Assembly: GCA_030998225.1 (NCBI GenBank)
Contig: JAPYXD010000686.1
Span: forward strand, 1,054,001-1,118,000
Direction of reading: 5' to 3'
DNA: 64,000 nt
Origin: Diplolepis rosae
Taxonomy: Eukaryota > Arthropoda > Insecta > Hymenoptera > Diplolepididae
Part shown: positions 34,101 to 49,100 of the stretch, piece by piece
Layout: each line of letters begins with the position of its first letter
How positions within the stretch are numbered: the first letter of the stretch is position 1
Translations under genes and position numbers: made by a program
Notes under the pieces: generated by a model
Databases searched by the model: none
What the model saw: the letters and a program-made list of their open reading frames with translations, nothing else
What the model was told of the DNA's origin: nothing

Positions 34101-37100
34101 CAGAAAACTTAATGAAAAAACAATCAGAGCTTCTTACCCACTACCTAACATAAATGATATACTCGATTCACTCGGATCTGCCAGATATTTTTCAGTATTC
34201 GATTTAGCTACTGGTTTTCACCATATAAAAATGGACCCTAAAGACTCTCATAAAACTGCATTTTCTACACCTCATGGCCATTATGAATTTTATAGAATGC
34301 CCTTTGGTTTAAAAACCCCTCCTGCAACAGTTCAAAGGCTGATGGATATTACTTTAACTGGATTAATAGGGACAGAACTCTTTGTATATCTTGACGACAT
34401 AGTCATATTTGCTGGTACACTAGAAGAACATGAGAAAAAATTTAATAATTTAATACAACGTCTTCGAAAAGCAAACCTTCATTTACAACCAGAGAAATGT
34501 GAATTTCGACGACCTAAGATAGGATATTTAGGTCATATAATTGTTAAAAATGGAATTCGACCGGACCCCAAGAAAATAATAGCCGTAAAAGAATTTCCAG
34601 TTCCAAAAACACAAAAGAATGTAAAACAATTTTTAAGATTAGCAGGATACTATCGTAGATTTATTGAAGGATTTTCAAGAATTGCCAATCTTTTTAATCA
34701 ACTTCTAAAAAAGGATGCCCCTTTCATATTGACCGATAAACAGCAAACAGCTTTTGATATTTTAAAATCAAGATTATGTGAAGAACCACTTTTACAACGA
34801 ACCGATTTTTCTCAACCCATTGTTATCACAACAGATGCCTCAGAATACGCAATAAGAGGTATATTATCACAAGCTAAAATAGGCAAGGATAAGCCAATAG
34901 CGCATACTTCACGTAGTCTAAGTGACACTGAGAAAAAATATGACACATATGAAAAAGAAGCACTTGCAATAATATTTTGTGTCACTCATTTTTGTCCTTA
35001 TTTATATGGAAGAAAATTTACCCTAGTAACTGATCATAAACCACTAGTTTGGTTTCAAAATTCTAAGGACCCTTGCTCACGAGTTTCGCGCTGGAGATTA
35101 AAACTCGCAGAATATGATTTTGATGTAGTATACAAAGCAGGAAAAATGAATGTCAATGCAGACGCTCTTTCAAGAAACCCTATTATTAATGAAAAAAGAT
35201 CAAGAAATTAACACGAAGATGATGGTGATACCTTTATGACATCTCAAGAAAAAATGAATCTTGAGAATACCTTTACAAAAAATAACGAAGAAAATAATAT
35301 CAAAAAAGGAAATAATTCCAAAAGAGGATTTTTCAATTCGATATTTACCCAATATGATATAAATAACTTTAGCGAATCCTCACAAGATCCAATATTAAAT
35401 ATCAATCTTAAGTTTTTAGGAACCTTTAATGTTTCTCCCAATGAAGAATTATTTAATAACATTTGTAACAATTTTCTGAAATATACAAGTTGATTGAAAC
35501 TTTCAGCATCTAAGCTTCTGTTTATGACTATTATACTCTTAAGACCAATACTTGGAAAAAATTATGAAAATTCTCAAACAAAAAGAAAGAGAGGTAGACC
35601 AAGAAAACAAATATATGAAAATGAATTAACAGAAATAAATAAGCAAAAAGGAAGCCGAACAAAAGTAGAATCAGATTCCGACTCTGATCCTGATTCTGAT
35701 CCTGAATATTTGAACTATTTGAAGGAAATCCTAGCAATAAATAAAAAGGAGAAAAATGTCAAAAAGCCTAAACAATTCATTATACTTCAAGAGGAATAAA
35801 GCGAAACTTATTTTTCTACTCCTGAAGATGAACTAATTGATAAAGAACCTGAAGATGGAGAAAACTCTGAAAACTCTTGTATTAAAGAAATTTCTGAAAA
35901 TGAAAATATCGAAGACACTTTTAATGAACGATATTCTGAAATGAACAAAAAACGAAAATCTCGAAAATGATAATAATTCAGAATTCGAAGTAAACCGTCC
36001 ACCCCCAGAGCCCCCTCCACCCAACTCAAAATCTACCAGGCAAATTTTAATGAATAAAAATATTGTTGAATGTCGCAATCAATTAACGATGCGAAAAGAT
36101 AATTATGTATACTACTATCACTTTGCTCTTCCGATTGAAGAAGGAGCCAAAGACAATTTATCTGAAACCTTAAAAAATATAAAACTGTCAATTTACTCAT
36201 TGCATAAATTATCTCAAAACTTGAATCTACGATCAATTAATATTTCAATGACTTCAAAAATCAACCATATAGCTTGGGAAGGAATAGAATTATTATTTGA
36301 TTTAGTTTTTGCAAATTCACTCACGAAAATAATAGTTTGTAATGGCATAACACAATATCCAACAAAAGAACAAAGATCACAATTAATTGAAGAAGCACAC
36401 TCCTCAGCATTAGGAGGCCATAAAGGTGTCACAAAGACCTACAATCGAATTCGCCAACATTTTTTTTGGGAAAATATGAAAGTCCATATTCAAAATTATA
36501 TTCAAGGCTGTTTACAATGTCAAATAAAAAAATTAGTTCGAGTTAAAACTAAAAATCCTATGGTTATTACCGATACACCCACTACTGCTTTTGAAAAAAT
36601 ATCAATGGATATTGTTGGTCCAGTACCAGAAACAAAGTCTGGAAATCTGCATATTCTTACTACACAAGACAATTTCACAAAATACTCTCTAGCAATACCC
36701 GTTCCCAATCATCAAGCTGCTGCAATAGCAGACGCGTTCGTGAAAAAATATATTTGCATATTTGGATCGCCAAAAGGAGTACTAACGGATCAAGGCAGAG
36801 ATTTTTTAAGCAATTTATTAAAAAGATTAGCAAAACGCTTTAGAATCAAACAATTTCGTACCACAGCTTTTCACCCTCAATCCAATGGATCACTTGAACG
36901 ATCACATCATGATTGGATAGAATTAGCAATGTTTTCATATAACACAAGTGTACACGAAGCCACAAGATGTACGCTATACGAATTAGTTTTTGGCAAATTA
37001 GCCCGTGAACCCTCTAGTGAACCTCTATCACAAAATGAAAAATTGGCAACCTATGATGATTATTTGATAAACTTTGTCACACAACTGCATGAAATGCGAA

Positions 37101-40100
37101 CACAGGCAAGAGAAAACCTCATAAAGGCAAAAGAAAAATCAAAAATGTACCGCGACAGAAAAATAAATCCCTTGGAAATAAAAATTGGGGATAATGTATT
37201 TTTATTAAAGGGATCCTATAATACTATAGGATTTTTATAGCGTATTACAACAAAAGGTGGAAAAATGTTGTCAATTTCTTTGTTAATTCTTATAGTACGC
37301 ACTACTGACTATAATCAAAACAAAAGAGCATACCCCATCTCCTAGGATCACAACTTTGTCAATAATAAAACATACATATATTCTCATATTCACAATTATT
37401 TGAAACAGCTGTCTAACTTGATATTTAGATATATCTTAACATGTTTAGTATACAAATGTAATGCACAAAATTATTTGACCTACCTCCAAGAACACTTTTC
37501 ATCTCGAAAAAATCAAATCACACGCTTCAAAATCGGTTTCTACTAAGATTATTGATGCGTGATTTTAAAGACGCGAAAAGAGGCAGCGGAGGCTTCTCCG
37601 ACACATGCAAGTTCTAGCTGCTCCTGAGAAGCAGGTATACGAGATGGCCCTCTGTCCTATCACGAAACTATGCAGTAGCTCCGTCTCCCACTGTGCGACG
37701 CCAGCTCCAGCAGTTTAAAAATTAGAATGCTTGAGGCCATGGATCAACCAGGTCACGTGACGTCGGTAATTGCAATTACAGTACGTAAGGTTATTCGGAA
37801 AATAATAACAAAAATAGATTTTTGGTACCAGAAAGATGTGATCAAAAGAGCCAAAAACGTCTGTTTCATACCAAAAATCTATTTTAGTTAATAATTTTTT
37901 AATAGCCTTACATGCTCTAATTGCAATTACCGACGAGACGTGGTCTGGTTGACCCATGGCCTTAAGCCTTATTCTCTTGCCATTGCGATCAGCATTATTG
38001 ATCTATTTTTTCTTTTCAGGAAGATCTGACGCAGCGATGCGGAGAATTCTGGGATTCCTATTCATAAGGAAGTGTTGTAATTAAATTGCTTTGGTTTCAA
38101 ATTATTTTGTTTCTAGATCATTAGTATTTAAATGACTGAGTTATTTTCATCAAAGCCATATTTTCCGTATTTTGGATCAGAATATTGAAGTTTATCGAGC
38201 TGAGTTTCCTCCAGCAGCCTCCACCTGCAGTGCTTTTGCAGAGATATTGTAACTTTTAAAATACGCTCAGATGATAAAATTTCGATAAGCAATACTTATT
38301 GGGATGAAAACTACAAGCTTACTTTACCCCCACTACGTTCCTGCTGGTCATGCAGCCCAAACACCGGTCTCAAAGGTCGGGATTGCTAGAAATGTTCGCA
38401 ACGTGATGAAAATGGTTTCATATATTCAGCTGAACGTAGGAATTAGTAAGTGGTATTCAAACGAAGATATTTTTCAAATATATTGATGTCCTTACTTCTA
38501 GTCTATTCATTGCTCCAAATTTTGTTTCTTGATTTTGATCAGTCAAGCCAAATTTGCTCTTTTCGATTGTACAAATCTGTCATTAGATTGGGATTCAGCG
38601 TTGTGAACAACTTAAATATTGTAAATTATATTATTTTCCACAAGCTATTGCGAAATAATTCGTCTATATTGGATCTGTTGCATCCCTGGATAAGTAAAAA
38701 ATTGTATTCGTTTCGCTTGCACCTAGGCATCCCAGTAAACTCCCAGGGATATAACTGATGCATGTCAGCTCATTGCAATAGCAATAGGAGAATACGTGTA
38801 AAAAATTACCAGATATCGGCAACGCAGTTACTCATGTATAAACATCGCACAAAATAAGAGCTCTGAATTTCGTCGATAAGGTAGTAAACTAAGTTAATAA
38901 ATATTAATAATTATTTAACGAAAGTTAATAACAATAATATGCATTATTGTTGACAGCGATCGTTAGATGGGTAAGCATAATAAGTATTACTAACCGGGAA
39001 TAGTTAGCACTAAACCAATAATAAATAAATGATAATATTAAATCAGAAGAGATCACTCACATTATTGGGAATCTGAAGAATATCCCAAATAGATATTACA
39101 TTAGAATAATAGAAGTAATAATAATATTTAATGTCTAAAATAAAAACATGAGTCAGTGCTATTATACTTTAATGCAATTACACCAACATGTCAATATATA
39201 TATATAGTGAGTCACGTCTCAAAACCTATAATATTAACCTAAAGACGCACACCCCTTAATACGTGAGTTATATATACAGGGCGAGGCACATAAAATGTTA
39301 CAAAGCGATAGCACTCAAACTATTGATCATATCTAGAAATGTTTCAGACAAAAGTTTCAGTGTTCGAGAAGGCCGTCATACTGGACCGCCCTATTTTTTT
39401 ATCGGTGGAGTCGGTGAAGCTACGTCAAGGTCAACTCCACTTTTTTAAATGGAACCATGTATTTTTGCGATGACAATATTACCGATTTTAAGAAGAATTC
39501 AGCGACTTACAACACAAGATCATTTTAGTCACGCAAACTATAAAACTAGTCGAAAAATCGAAACATATCGGAATAATCACTTTCAAAGGATCCACTAATC
39601 TTAGTTTGGGTCTACCTACAGAAGATGCTCAAAGTGATGACCCTCGACTTGTGAGCACTTGTTAATTTGCTGGTGAAAAGGCCGTCTAACTTCAGCCAAT
39701 ATTTTTGGTGTAATTTCGGTAAATGTTCGGCGTATTCTTTCTTTCACGTCGATAGGTGTGGTAGGTGCTTCCGCCATTACGCGTTCTTTGACAAAACCCC
39801 ATAAAAAATAATATGGTGATGTTAGATCTGGCGAACGAGGTGACCAGTCTACAGGGCCGCCTCGTCCTATCCACTTTTCTTCAAAAATCTCATTTATCAC
39901 TTGTCTTGAACACAGAGCACAATGGGGTGGTGCACCGTCGTCTTGCATCCACACGTTCATGCGAACATGCAAGGGCACGTTTTCCATTAATTGATGCAGT
40001 AGGTTTTGCAGAAAGTTTGCGTAAACTTGCCTAGTTAAGCGATCTTCAAAAATTTGGACTTATGACGTGATCGCCGACAATTCCGCAGCAACAATTAACG

Positions 40101-43100
40101 GACCATGGATGTTGAAATGGTACAGTTCCCACCCATCGAGGATTCCCATTTTCCCAATAATGAATATTATGCCTATTCACATTTCCCGTATTTGCGAAGT
40201 TAGCCTTGTCATAAAAAAGCACATATATGAGCGTTTTTCTGCGAATCCAATGACAGAAATTGACTCGTAGGAAATCATTGCCTTACAGATCCTGATCTAA
40301 TGACATACGATACGGATGGAATTTGTGTTGATGTAAGATTCATAATACAGATCGCTGACTAATTCCACTCTTTTTTCCATTTGCCTGCTACTCGCATGTG
40401 GATTTGGTGCAGCAAAAGCTAAGATAGCAGCCGCCTTATTTTTATTAACAATTGGTCGACGTTTGACTCGTGTCTGTTTCACTGTACCGAAGCGACAGAA
40501 ACATTCAGCTAATTGCTTAAAAGCCATGTGTGATTTTTGTTGCCTATCCGGATAATGAGCAGCATACAAATCTTGGGCGGTTCTGTAATCTTCCCTGCAT
40601 TCCCTCAGTATCATCAAAATATCAAAATATTCATGAAAATCGTTCATTTTTGCGTTCCGATCTACTCACATTAAAAGGTAATGCGTGACTAACTGATATG
40701 TCAACAGAAAATGATTAGTTCCTTCCGTTGTCAACCATAGCCAATCGATATGTATTATCATCGGTATCGTAAGAAATGAAAAGAAATGATCTTTCGCCTA
40801 TTTTCATACTTTGCGCGGGTGCAGGCCCCGATGCGATTTCTACTGGCACCCGTTGTTGCCGTGCTCTACACGCCCATCGAGCTCCCTCGTCTTCATCACC
40901 AGGGTGACGAATGACTCGATAAGTATCCATTTTTGTTCAGACTGGAGCATGAGAGAGACCACCGTGTAAAGGTTGAGATGAGCGCCCACTTCCCGACCGA
41001 CAGCCTCTCTTGCCACGCCCCACCTGGCACAGTGTCCTCCAACGACCCAGCAGACCTTGCCCATCAAGCTCACCTATGAGCCTGGTTTCTTCAAGATGTT
41101 CGCGAAGCTTGTCCTTGCTGAGTCGTTTTGTGTTTCAGGAGGGGCTCTTTATACCGCCCCTTCCCACATTCACTGGGTGACTCCGTTCCTGGATGCTAAA
41201 CTCAATGCACCGGTGGTCACTCAAGGTTATTACCTTGAGGACACACCAGTCGCCTATCCTTGAGGCAAGACCAGACGGGCGACTTACTGTTAAAGTCGGC
41301 CGCAATAAGGGAGTGCCCACTATCCTTTCTGAAGATTTCCTCAAAGAGGAGGATCTGGGTCTTGAAGATTTCGAAACGATCGTTGGGAGGGAAGTAGCAG
41401 CTGTACCCTAGTATATACATATAGGTTCCTAGTACATACACGTACCCCCGCCACCTCCACCCAGACGAACCCCGCGTCGGTCTCCAGAAAATCCCCGATG
41501 CTCAAATCAGGGCTACAAACAAGGATCCCAGCCCTTCGTGATGCATCCTGTTACCAAGCAGAGTTTTGGGACCATTTGTATTGCTCACTAATGAGCAGCA
41601 CATCGGTCCTTCTTTCCTTGGCAGTCTGCATTGGAAGGTCCTGGGCTCCCCTCCCACTCCCGAGGTTGAGCTGTAGAAAATCACTTTCCACCCCTCAACC
41701 TTCGGAGCTCCCCCTAAATATTGGGCAGGAACCGCTCCCCGAGGCATGGGCGATATCTTTTTCGCTCCTATCATCACAAGTCAGGCACCTAGGTGGAGCC
41801 TTGCACTCCTTGGCCACGTGAGACGCGCCCCCAAACTTCCAGCAGGCATCGTTCCTACCTGGAAGCGTGCAGCCGCGAGACACATGTCCATATCCCTGGC
41901 ACCTGAAGCACCGGGCAACCTCGATATACTCTCGGATGCGGCAGTTCTTCCACCCCACCCTTAGGTTACCGAGCCCGAGCAAGCTCTGAGCGTGGCAACA
42001 ACCACTTCACTTGTGACGGTCTCGTCGAGGTCCCTAACTTCCTGTTCCTCTTCGAGACCAATGACTTTACGTTGGCCTTCTCCCCTACCGCCTGATCGAG
42101 CGCCTTTTTGAAGGCCGAGACGTCGCCACCCCCCCCCCCCTCTTTTCAGGACCAGAAGGATTCCCTTCCTCCTTGTTCTTCGGTTAGAGAGGACCTCCAC
42201 TCCCGAATTCTTGGGGGTCGACCTTGGCCTTCATGGCTTTCAGGATCTCCTTCTCTTTAGGGTCCTGTGCAGAGGGCACAGGAACCTTTCTTTCCTTTTT
42301 CTCTCTTTTTTTCCACCTTTTTTTTCCTTTTTCTTCACCAGCTTCCATTCCCCATCCTTCTGTGAGGTCTGGCCTCTGGTGGCTGCAGCATAGGATGGCG
42401 ATGTACCGCCCTTTCCTTTCTTTGGAAGCCGATCCTCGGGGGGGGGGGGGGGAGCAACCCTCTTCTCCTCCTTTGCCAGCTTTTTTGGAGCATCTCCCAG
42501 AGACACAGAGCGCGGTCCCTGGAAGATACCCATTCTTTTCGAGGCCATGAGGGATTCTAGCGTCTTCTGGAATGACGCTGAGAGCCCTGGCCAATTTCTC
42601 CATTTTTTTCTTCTGCTCCCTCAGGAGATGAAGGACGTCCTTCCATCCCTCAGCTTCTGGAGAGGCACCCAAGTCCTTGATTGCTGCTGTAGTGCCCGAT
42701 GTGAACGCTAAAACAGCAGTTTAGCATGTGTTTTCACGGGATCTTTGTCCTTCACGGCCGAACTGTGAATGTGTCGTGTAATGTTGGTGTCCGTGTCACC
42801 CCTCCTCCTTTGTCATCCGGGTTTGGGACCAGCAAATATCCCAGAAATTCGGGTACAAACATAAAATACGAAATATCTAATCAAAAATATCCGAATTGCT
42901 TAAAACACCACCTCCTGTGTCATCGAGGACGCTGTCAAATCCAAGGAGGGAGGACATGGAAAGTTACACGAAAAATTTTTATCAACAAATAAATAAAATA
43001 CAGAGAAATCTACAGTAGCAGTCAGCAACGCCTGTCAGTAGATTAACCTGCGAAGCATTAATGCATTCCAACAGGATAAACTTACCTCAGCGAGATAAGG

Positions 43101-46100
43101 CGCTCCCGACGACGTGGCCAGCGCTAGAAATACAATCATACGAAGAATAGAAGACAAACAGTATGGCACCAAGCACGCAACCTGAGACCGCATGATATAG
43201 GAAGAACAACGATCCGCCTCTTTATGCCAATGCAAGCGACAAGATGACAATCACGCGTCAAAAAAAAAAAAATCTTCACTATTATTAAATTAGCGAGTTC
43301 CTGATCAGAATAATCAAATTATGAAAAAGAAATGATATTCCAAACTCACCTAATTAATTATAAATCAACATTCAAATTACGCGTATCCATAATTTCTAAG
43401 AGATAACTATACATAGGGGACTAATTATAAGAAGCAAGAAGACATCAATCAGAAATTCGAAACGAAATTCTGGTCAATCAATCAGCAAGGTAGAAAAAAA
43501 GGTACATGATAAATAAAATAGTTTATAGCAAAAATTTTTGAATAAAAAAAAATGATCACTTAAAACTAATAATAACAGGAGAAGGACTGGAGAAAAGCGA
43601 GAAAATAAGAAAAATATTGCTGAGATTAATGAAATTATTAATATTCAATAAAATTAATGAAATAAATAAAAATAAAAGAAGGCAAACGCCACAATTTCAT
43701 TAATCTCCAATTACTTTGAATTCAGGTAACATAGATTAATTATTATAAAATGAACAGAAAATTTGCAGTAAAAGAAAACGTACACACAAAAGCTCACACT
43801 AAAAATTCACAATAAAACAAAACAAACATCATTACAGACTACAAAAATTACACATAAAAGTTCATATATCAAAATGCATACAAACATAAGAGAATAAAAA
43901 TAAAAATATATATACAGGAATATATACAAGAGCGCAGGTTACACGCACGGCAGGTAAGACACTTGACGAGAAGCCGGAGCCTGGCGATAACTCCTCAGGA
44001 TCGGACGCCCACGATATATGACCTCTGGCCTGCGAGCTGAAACAAAATTTCAAGAAAGTTTAATAAAAGTTCATCAGGAAAGATTAAAAGATCCAGAAAA
44101 AAAAGACAAGAAACGAGGTAAAACTAACCTTCATATGACACCAGAGCTTAGCCACAGGTACTTGTCGTGACATCTCTGCAGGGCGGCAAACGGATAAATC
44201 GTCCACACCTGCAAAAACGCTCCTCAGCGCCCTGTATTCTGTAAAAATAATTAAAAACGGTTAATAAAGGTTCGGAGAGAAACAAGAAGAATTACACAAT
44301 AATATATATACCACAAAATATATATAGGCAAAACCTACCCCAAACAATAAGCTGAGGGTACAGAATGGGAACAGTAACGAGGCGCTTGTGCAGGTACGGG
44401 TGAGATATCCCAAGATAATATCCTATGGAGCTCTTCAGTGAAATCATAGGTCTCACGACCCGCCTCACAGATCACATGGTCCACCGACGCTGTATCCATG
44501 GCAGACGAATCTGCAGCTGACCCAGGGATGCGCCATGACGACCCTCTTATGACTCCTGTGGACACAACTGTCGATCCTGGATAAGGAATAACAAAAGCCG
44601 TACCCAGGGCACTAGGGTATTCACCAGGTTCGAGACTTGCCTCGGCAACCCTGGAGCAGAAACCTGTGAATCCCGTTGGTAGCATTCTGCAAAACAAAAG
44701 AAGAATAAAACACCATAAATTAAAGTTAAAACACACAAAAAGAAGAATGGCACTAACCTACGCGGGATCAATGAAGCAACACTTTAAGGCGAGCATAGAA
44801 CGCTGAGCAACAAAAGTCTCCTTAATTTTTCTGAAGGAAACACGGAACAATACCCCATTATATGATTTTTTCAACCGGTGGACAATAAAAAAATTTACGA
44901 TGATAAATACAGCCACCTTTGCTACTCCTACGCAATTAATTAACGAGTTAAGCATAGAATACGATTTTATACCCAGAAACTATGAAGTTAAGTAATATTC
45001 GTATGTTCATTCCTAACTATATGGTAATTAAAGATCGTATCAATTATTTATGTACTAGCAAATAATCTGCAAGCAAAACACAAACAAAGGGCGACGCAGC
45101 GCGTAAAGGATAAAAATTAATTAATAAAAACTATGTTTTTAGTGAACGAACTGAGATAAGAAATAAGTAAAAAAACTCTGGAGATCATAAAGTACTGTAT
45201 AAATGAACTGAAACTTGTGAAAAGTGCTACCAAAGATGTCATCTAATTTATGTATGTAAAGGACCGTTAAGAAATAGAACCTGTGACTCAATTGAAAAAA
45301 ATTTTTATATATTCAATAATTAGAAATTATTATGACGTATGCACGGATAATTTTTTTTAAACCTGATAAGCGTCATAAACGTTATATCCCCAACTGTACT
45401 GTTTTTCAGAAAATGTAAGCAAAAATTAACTCGTTTTTTTTCCATTTATTCCCCCTTACGAGGATCATCATTATCTTATTTTTTACCTACTCTTATTATT
45501 ATTATTGCCCATCACATGTATTAGTTCTTATTAATAATATCATTATTATCATCAACTTTAATATCAGTTTATAATAATAAAAAATTCATATGAGTTCGAA
45601 GCGTGAAAAAGCTGAAAGACATAAATAAAATAAAATTGAATTAAAACAACAAAAATCTTAAGATTCAATTAAATTTAAATTCTTGAGCTGGCATACAACT
45701 TTAGCCCATCCATTTAAAGAAGGTGGATGAGTTGGTATCCACCCTCACCTCTTCCAATACTATACCCATATGACGTTTCATTCAGTATCCAGCGTAATGG
45801 GTTGAGAGCCAAACAGAAATACATTGCACTAAATGATACAAATGTTCTTCGACTTGCAACATTGCGATACTGTCGATTGTGACCAGATCCTTGCAACTTC
45901 GGGAGTTACAGCAGCATCCTTCCTGCTCTTGTATGTACGTGATTCCTCCCAGCATGAAAGAGGGCGCATGTTCTGGATTTTTAATGATGTTCTGCATGCA
46001 CTTGACCAATGCAGGGTGCACACATTTCAGATTAAAAATTTGTAAAACTACAAATTTTAATTGAAATTTGTTTTTGATTGCAAAATTGTTTTATCTCTCC

Positions 46101-49100
46101 CCTCTGACTTAGGAGGCTATACCCGGAAAAACAAAATAAATTCAACCGCGAACCATTTTAATGGTTCATCATTCGTAGAGGCAATTCAGGATAGGCGCAT
46201 GAAAAGGGGATATGATTATCGAATATATACTAGCCGAGCGCTGTAATGCAGAGAACATTAGGATATTTCTAGAAGAAAGTAGCATACAGTGCATGGATGT
46301 ACGTGCGCTGGACATGTTTTCTTGGTCTCTCTCTTGCTTTTTTTATATTCTCTTCTACTCTCCCATTCGATCACGATAATATAGTGTCGAGTTTGCTATT
46401 GATTATTCTCTTTTCTATTCAATTCTTCCTTTGCTCATCTTAGTTTTTATATCATCAGTCTTGTTTCACACTCATTCCTTACGTTTTTCTCATTCTCTTA
46501 TTTCATACTTTTATAGTCCCTAGTTGAGTGCTTGTGCACTTTCGTTAGCAATCAATCTAAATAACGAGATATTGATGCACCTGGAAAGAAAAGGACAAAG
46601 CATTCTTACTTTTAAAAGATTTATTTAAACTTTTAAAAGTTTGATTTTTTAAATGCATTTGAATAACTTGAACACGTTAATTTACAAATTACTTCACGGT
46701 TCAAGACCAGCTCACATGACCAAAAATGCTGAGTTGCGTTGGTAATTGAAATGCAAGAAAAAGTGGCATTTGATTCACTTCTAAAAATCAATTGGTATTG
46801 TATAAATTAGATTTTGTGTAATAATCGAAACATTTTCCAATAAGTATTGTGCACTTTGAACCAACCATATAGTAACAAGGGCAAGATCCTCCACCTGCCA
46901 CATCTATCAAAAATTAAAAAAATCAGTACATTAGCAAAGCCAGCCCAGCCTGTCAACCCAACACACTGAAACTTGAGATTCTTATGGAGGCACCAACCCT
47001 TGTTGAAATGCTCGATCTATAACCTAATGTTTTGGCCAATTGAGTTGCAATGCTTAAAAATACTAGATCCTTATATAAACAGATTCATGAGAACTCCGAG
47101 GCAAGTTAAGAAGTGGAGAAGTTCGAGATTCCAATTAAAAGCCGAATCATCCTAAATGACAGAAAAATATTGTGGAAGTGCCAGTGCTGGGACATTCTTG
47201 TGTCTTCAGTGATTAAGAATCAGAGTACGAGTCGTGGATAATTATCAACAAATTGGCGCCAAATCCAGAGATTCATAGCAGTCATAATTAAAATAATCTT
47301 TAAAGGATTTTCCCAAATGTTAGAGAAACTGCTTACTGCAATTAAAAGGTAAACGATAAAACTGCAATCAACATAATGAAGTCGCTGGGATCATTTTTTT
47401 CAAATTGCATATTTTTTTATAAATAAATATTTCCTCCAAACATCATTTTAATCAATTCATTCGGCTCATCCTCGACTGTGAATTGTCTTCATTACTATTT
47501 CTAACATTTTCATGATATTTTAAACAGTCAGTCAAATTAGAACTAGGTGGGTATAAGTCGTTCGACAAAACCCCTCGATTTAATTTAGTATTCATATTTA
47601 CCTGATCAAACATAAAATCAATAACTTTAAAACGCGTCCTGTCAACTCTGACGATATTTTTTATTCCGCCTTCATGTAATTTCCTCTTAGCTTAAGTTGC
47701 TCGATGACAACTACAACTTGTCTTAAAAGCAGCCCATGGCCATGGTATTTGAATATCATTTTAAGACAAAAAATGTTGCTTTTCAAAAATACGAAAATTC
47801 CAACAAATAAGTCTCAGGGCTTAAATGGTTCGGATATGTGTGTAGAATAATAACACAAGCACACGAAAAGAAGGGTCTTGTCCACCAGACGAGAAAAAAA
47901 TTTCTATACTTTTTCGGAGTCTCTAAATCCGAATCCGGGGTTGATTTGAATCAGCCAGGTCGCATTTCGTTCCTAGACTCAAAAAAATGATGAAAACTGG
48001 GACATTCATGAAGCACCCAGAAAGCGAAGGAATTATATATTTTCAGGATCACTGAGTCCAAATTTGAAGGTCATTTGACTCGGTGAGATCGCATGCTATT
48101 CATAGCCTTGGAAAAAATGAATTTCAACACCAAAAACTGTCCCCGATACGTGAGAGATTCATTCATTCTCGAAGGACCTATGCAGGGAGTTTCTCTGACG
48201 TTTCTCCCCTTTTCAAACAACATTTTACATTAAAATTCACATTCCATCTTTTCTGATACCTACGTTCCGTCTCCTTTATATCTTGATGGGATCTTTCTTC
48301 CTGCTCTTCAATATAGTCACCCAAATTCGTTGTAAAGTAATCTAGGTGAGAATTTAAGAAGTGCAACTTAAGAATCATCAAAACACCAGTGAATCATTCT
48401 AATCATCCCCTTTGTAGGCAGTTGTCATCGCCACAGTATTTTCCAAGGCAGCAGGATTTTGTGCTGCAGACTGATGATAGCCATGCCAGTGCTCCCAGAT
48501 CGTGGATGGAATTTACCCCCTCCATTTCGACATTTAATTGAAAAAAAGCAATTTCTCAAGTATAATTTGGGCAAACTTTCAAATACAATTAAAGAACAAC
48601 TTGAAAAAGTAATATACTTCAAAACTCTCCCCAAATTATATTTGAAAAATTGTTTTTTTTTGCATTAAGCTGGTAGAGTGGAGGGGGTAAATTTCATCCA
48701 CGATCTGGGAGCGCTGAGCCATGCTCAAAGAATGACTAAAAAGTTCTATGTACCGGGCGCTGAATAGAAACAATTTATGTCGAGAACAGTTTTCAGTGCT
48801 CCAGTTAACTTTTTCAAGGTTATGAATGGAATGCGACCTCGCCGAGTCAAATAACCTCTAAATTCAGATTCAGCGACCTCAAAAACATATAGAAATGTTT
48901 ATTACGTCTGGGGAGCAAGACCCTTTTCCCGTGTGCCTGTATAATTCAAAAATATTGAAACCACTAATTTTTTAAAGTAAATTAACGATAAACAATCAAA
49001 GTTTGATTTCAGCATTTTTTTGTACTTAGCTCTATGGCTTGAGAAGTACTGATTTTAGCGCAAAAAGCTGTGAATAAACGTTATTTTTTTATTACATTAT

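Larger units (their letters stand above)
32359..37240 (+). mobile_element. Second Ty3/gypsy element, no gag/protease, no 3' LTR seen
   Basis: 5' LTR, primer site, leader repeats, then directly RT, RNase H, linker and integrase. gag and protease are missing: the leader runs through a TA repeat (33917-33938) straight into RT. After 37240 the frame stops, and no env or matching 3' LTR was found. RNase H is nearly identical to the scrap in the 14.7-kb element, and LTR ends, primer site and leader repeats agree, so both belong to one family with complementary deletions. Confidence 0.82.
40935..42700 (-). mobile_element. R1-like non-LTR retrotransposon, 5' half
   Basis: Contains ORF1 and the endonuclease part of ORF2 on the minus strand; RT and everything downstream are absent. 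It is markedly GC-richer than its surroundings. It ends near 40935, next to an ORF of unknown origin (40930-40715). Confidence 0.72.

Noticed and set aside
38010..38486. Further DPP-family exon near 38.0-38.5 kb
   Set aside because: An acceptor-like site and a short ORF exist, but no propeller or hydrolase motif, and a stop follows quickly.
40715..40930. 71-residue minus ORF next to the R1-like 5' half
   Set aside because: GC-richer and open, but no recognised motif, splice site or repeat; left uncalled.
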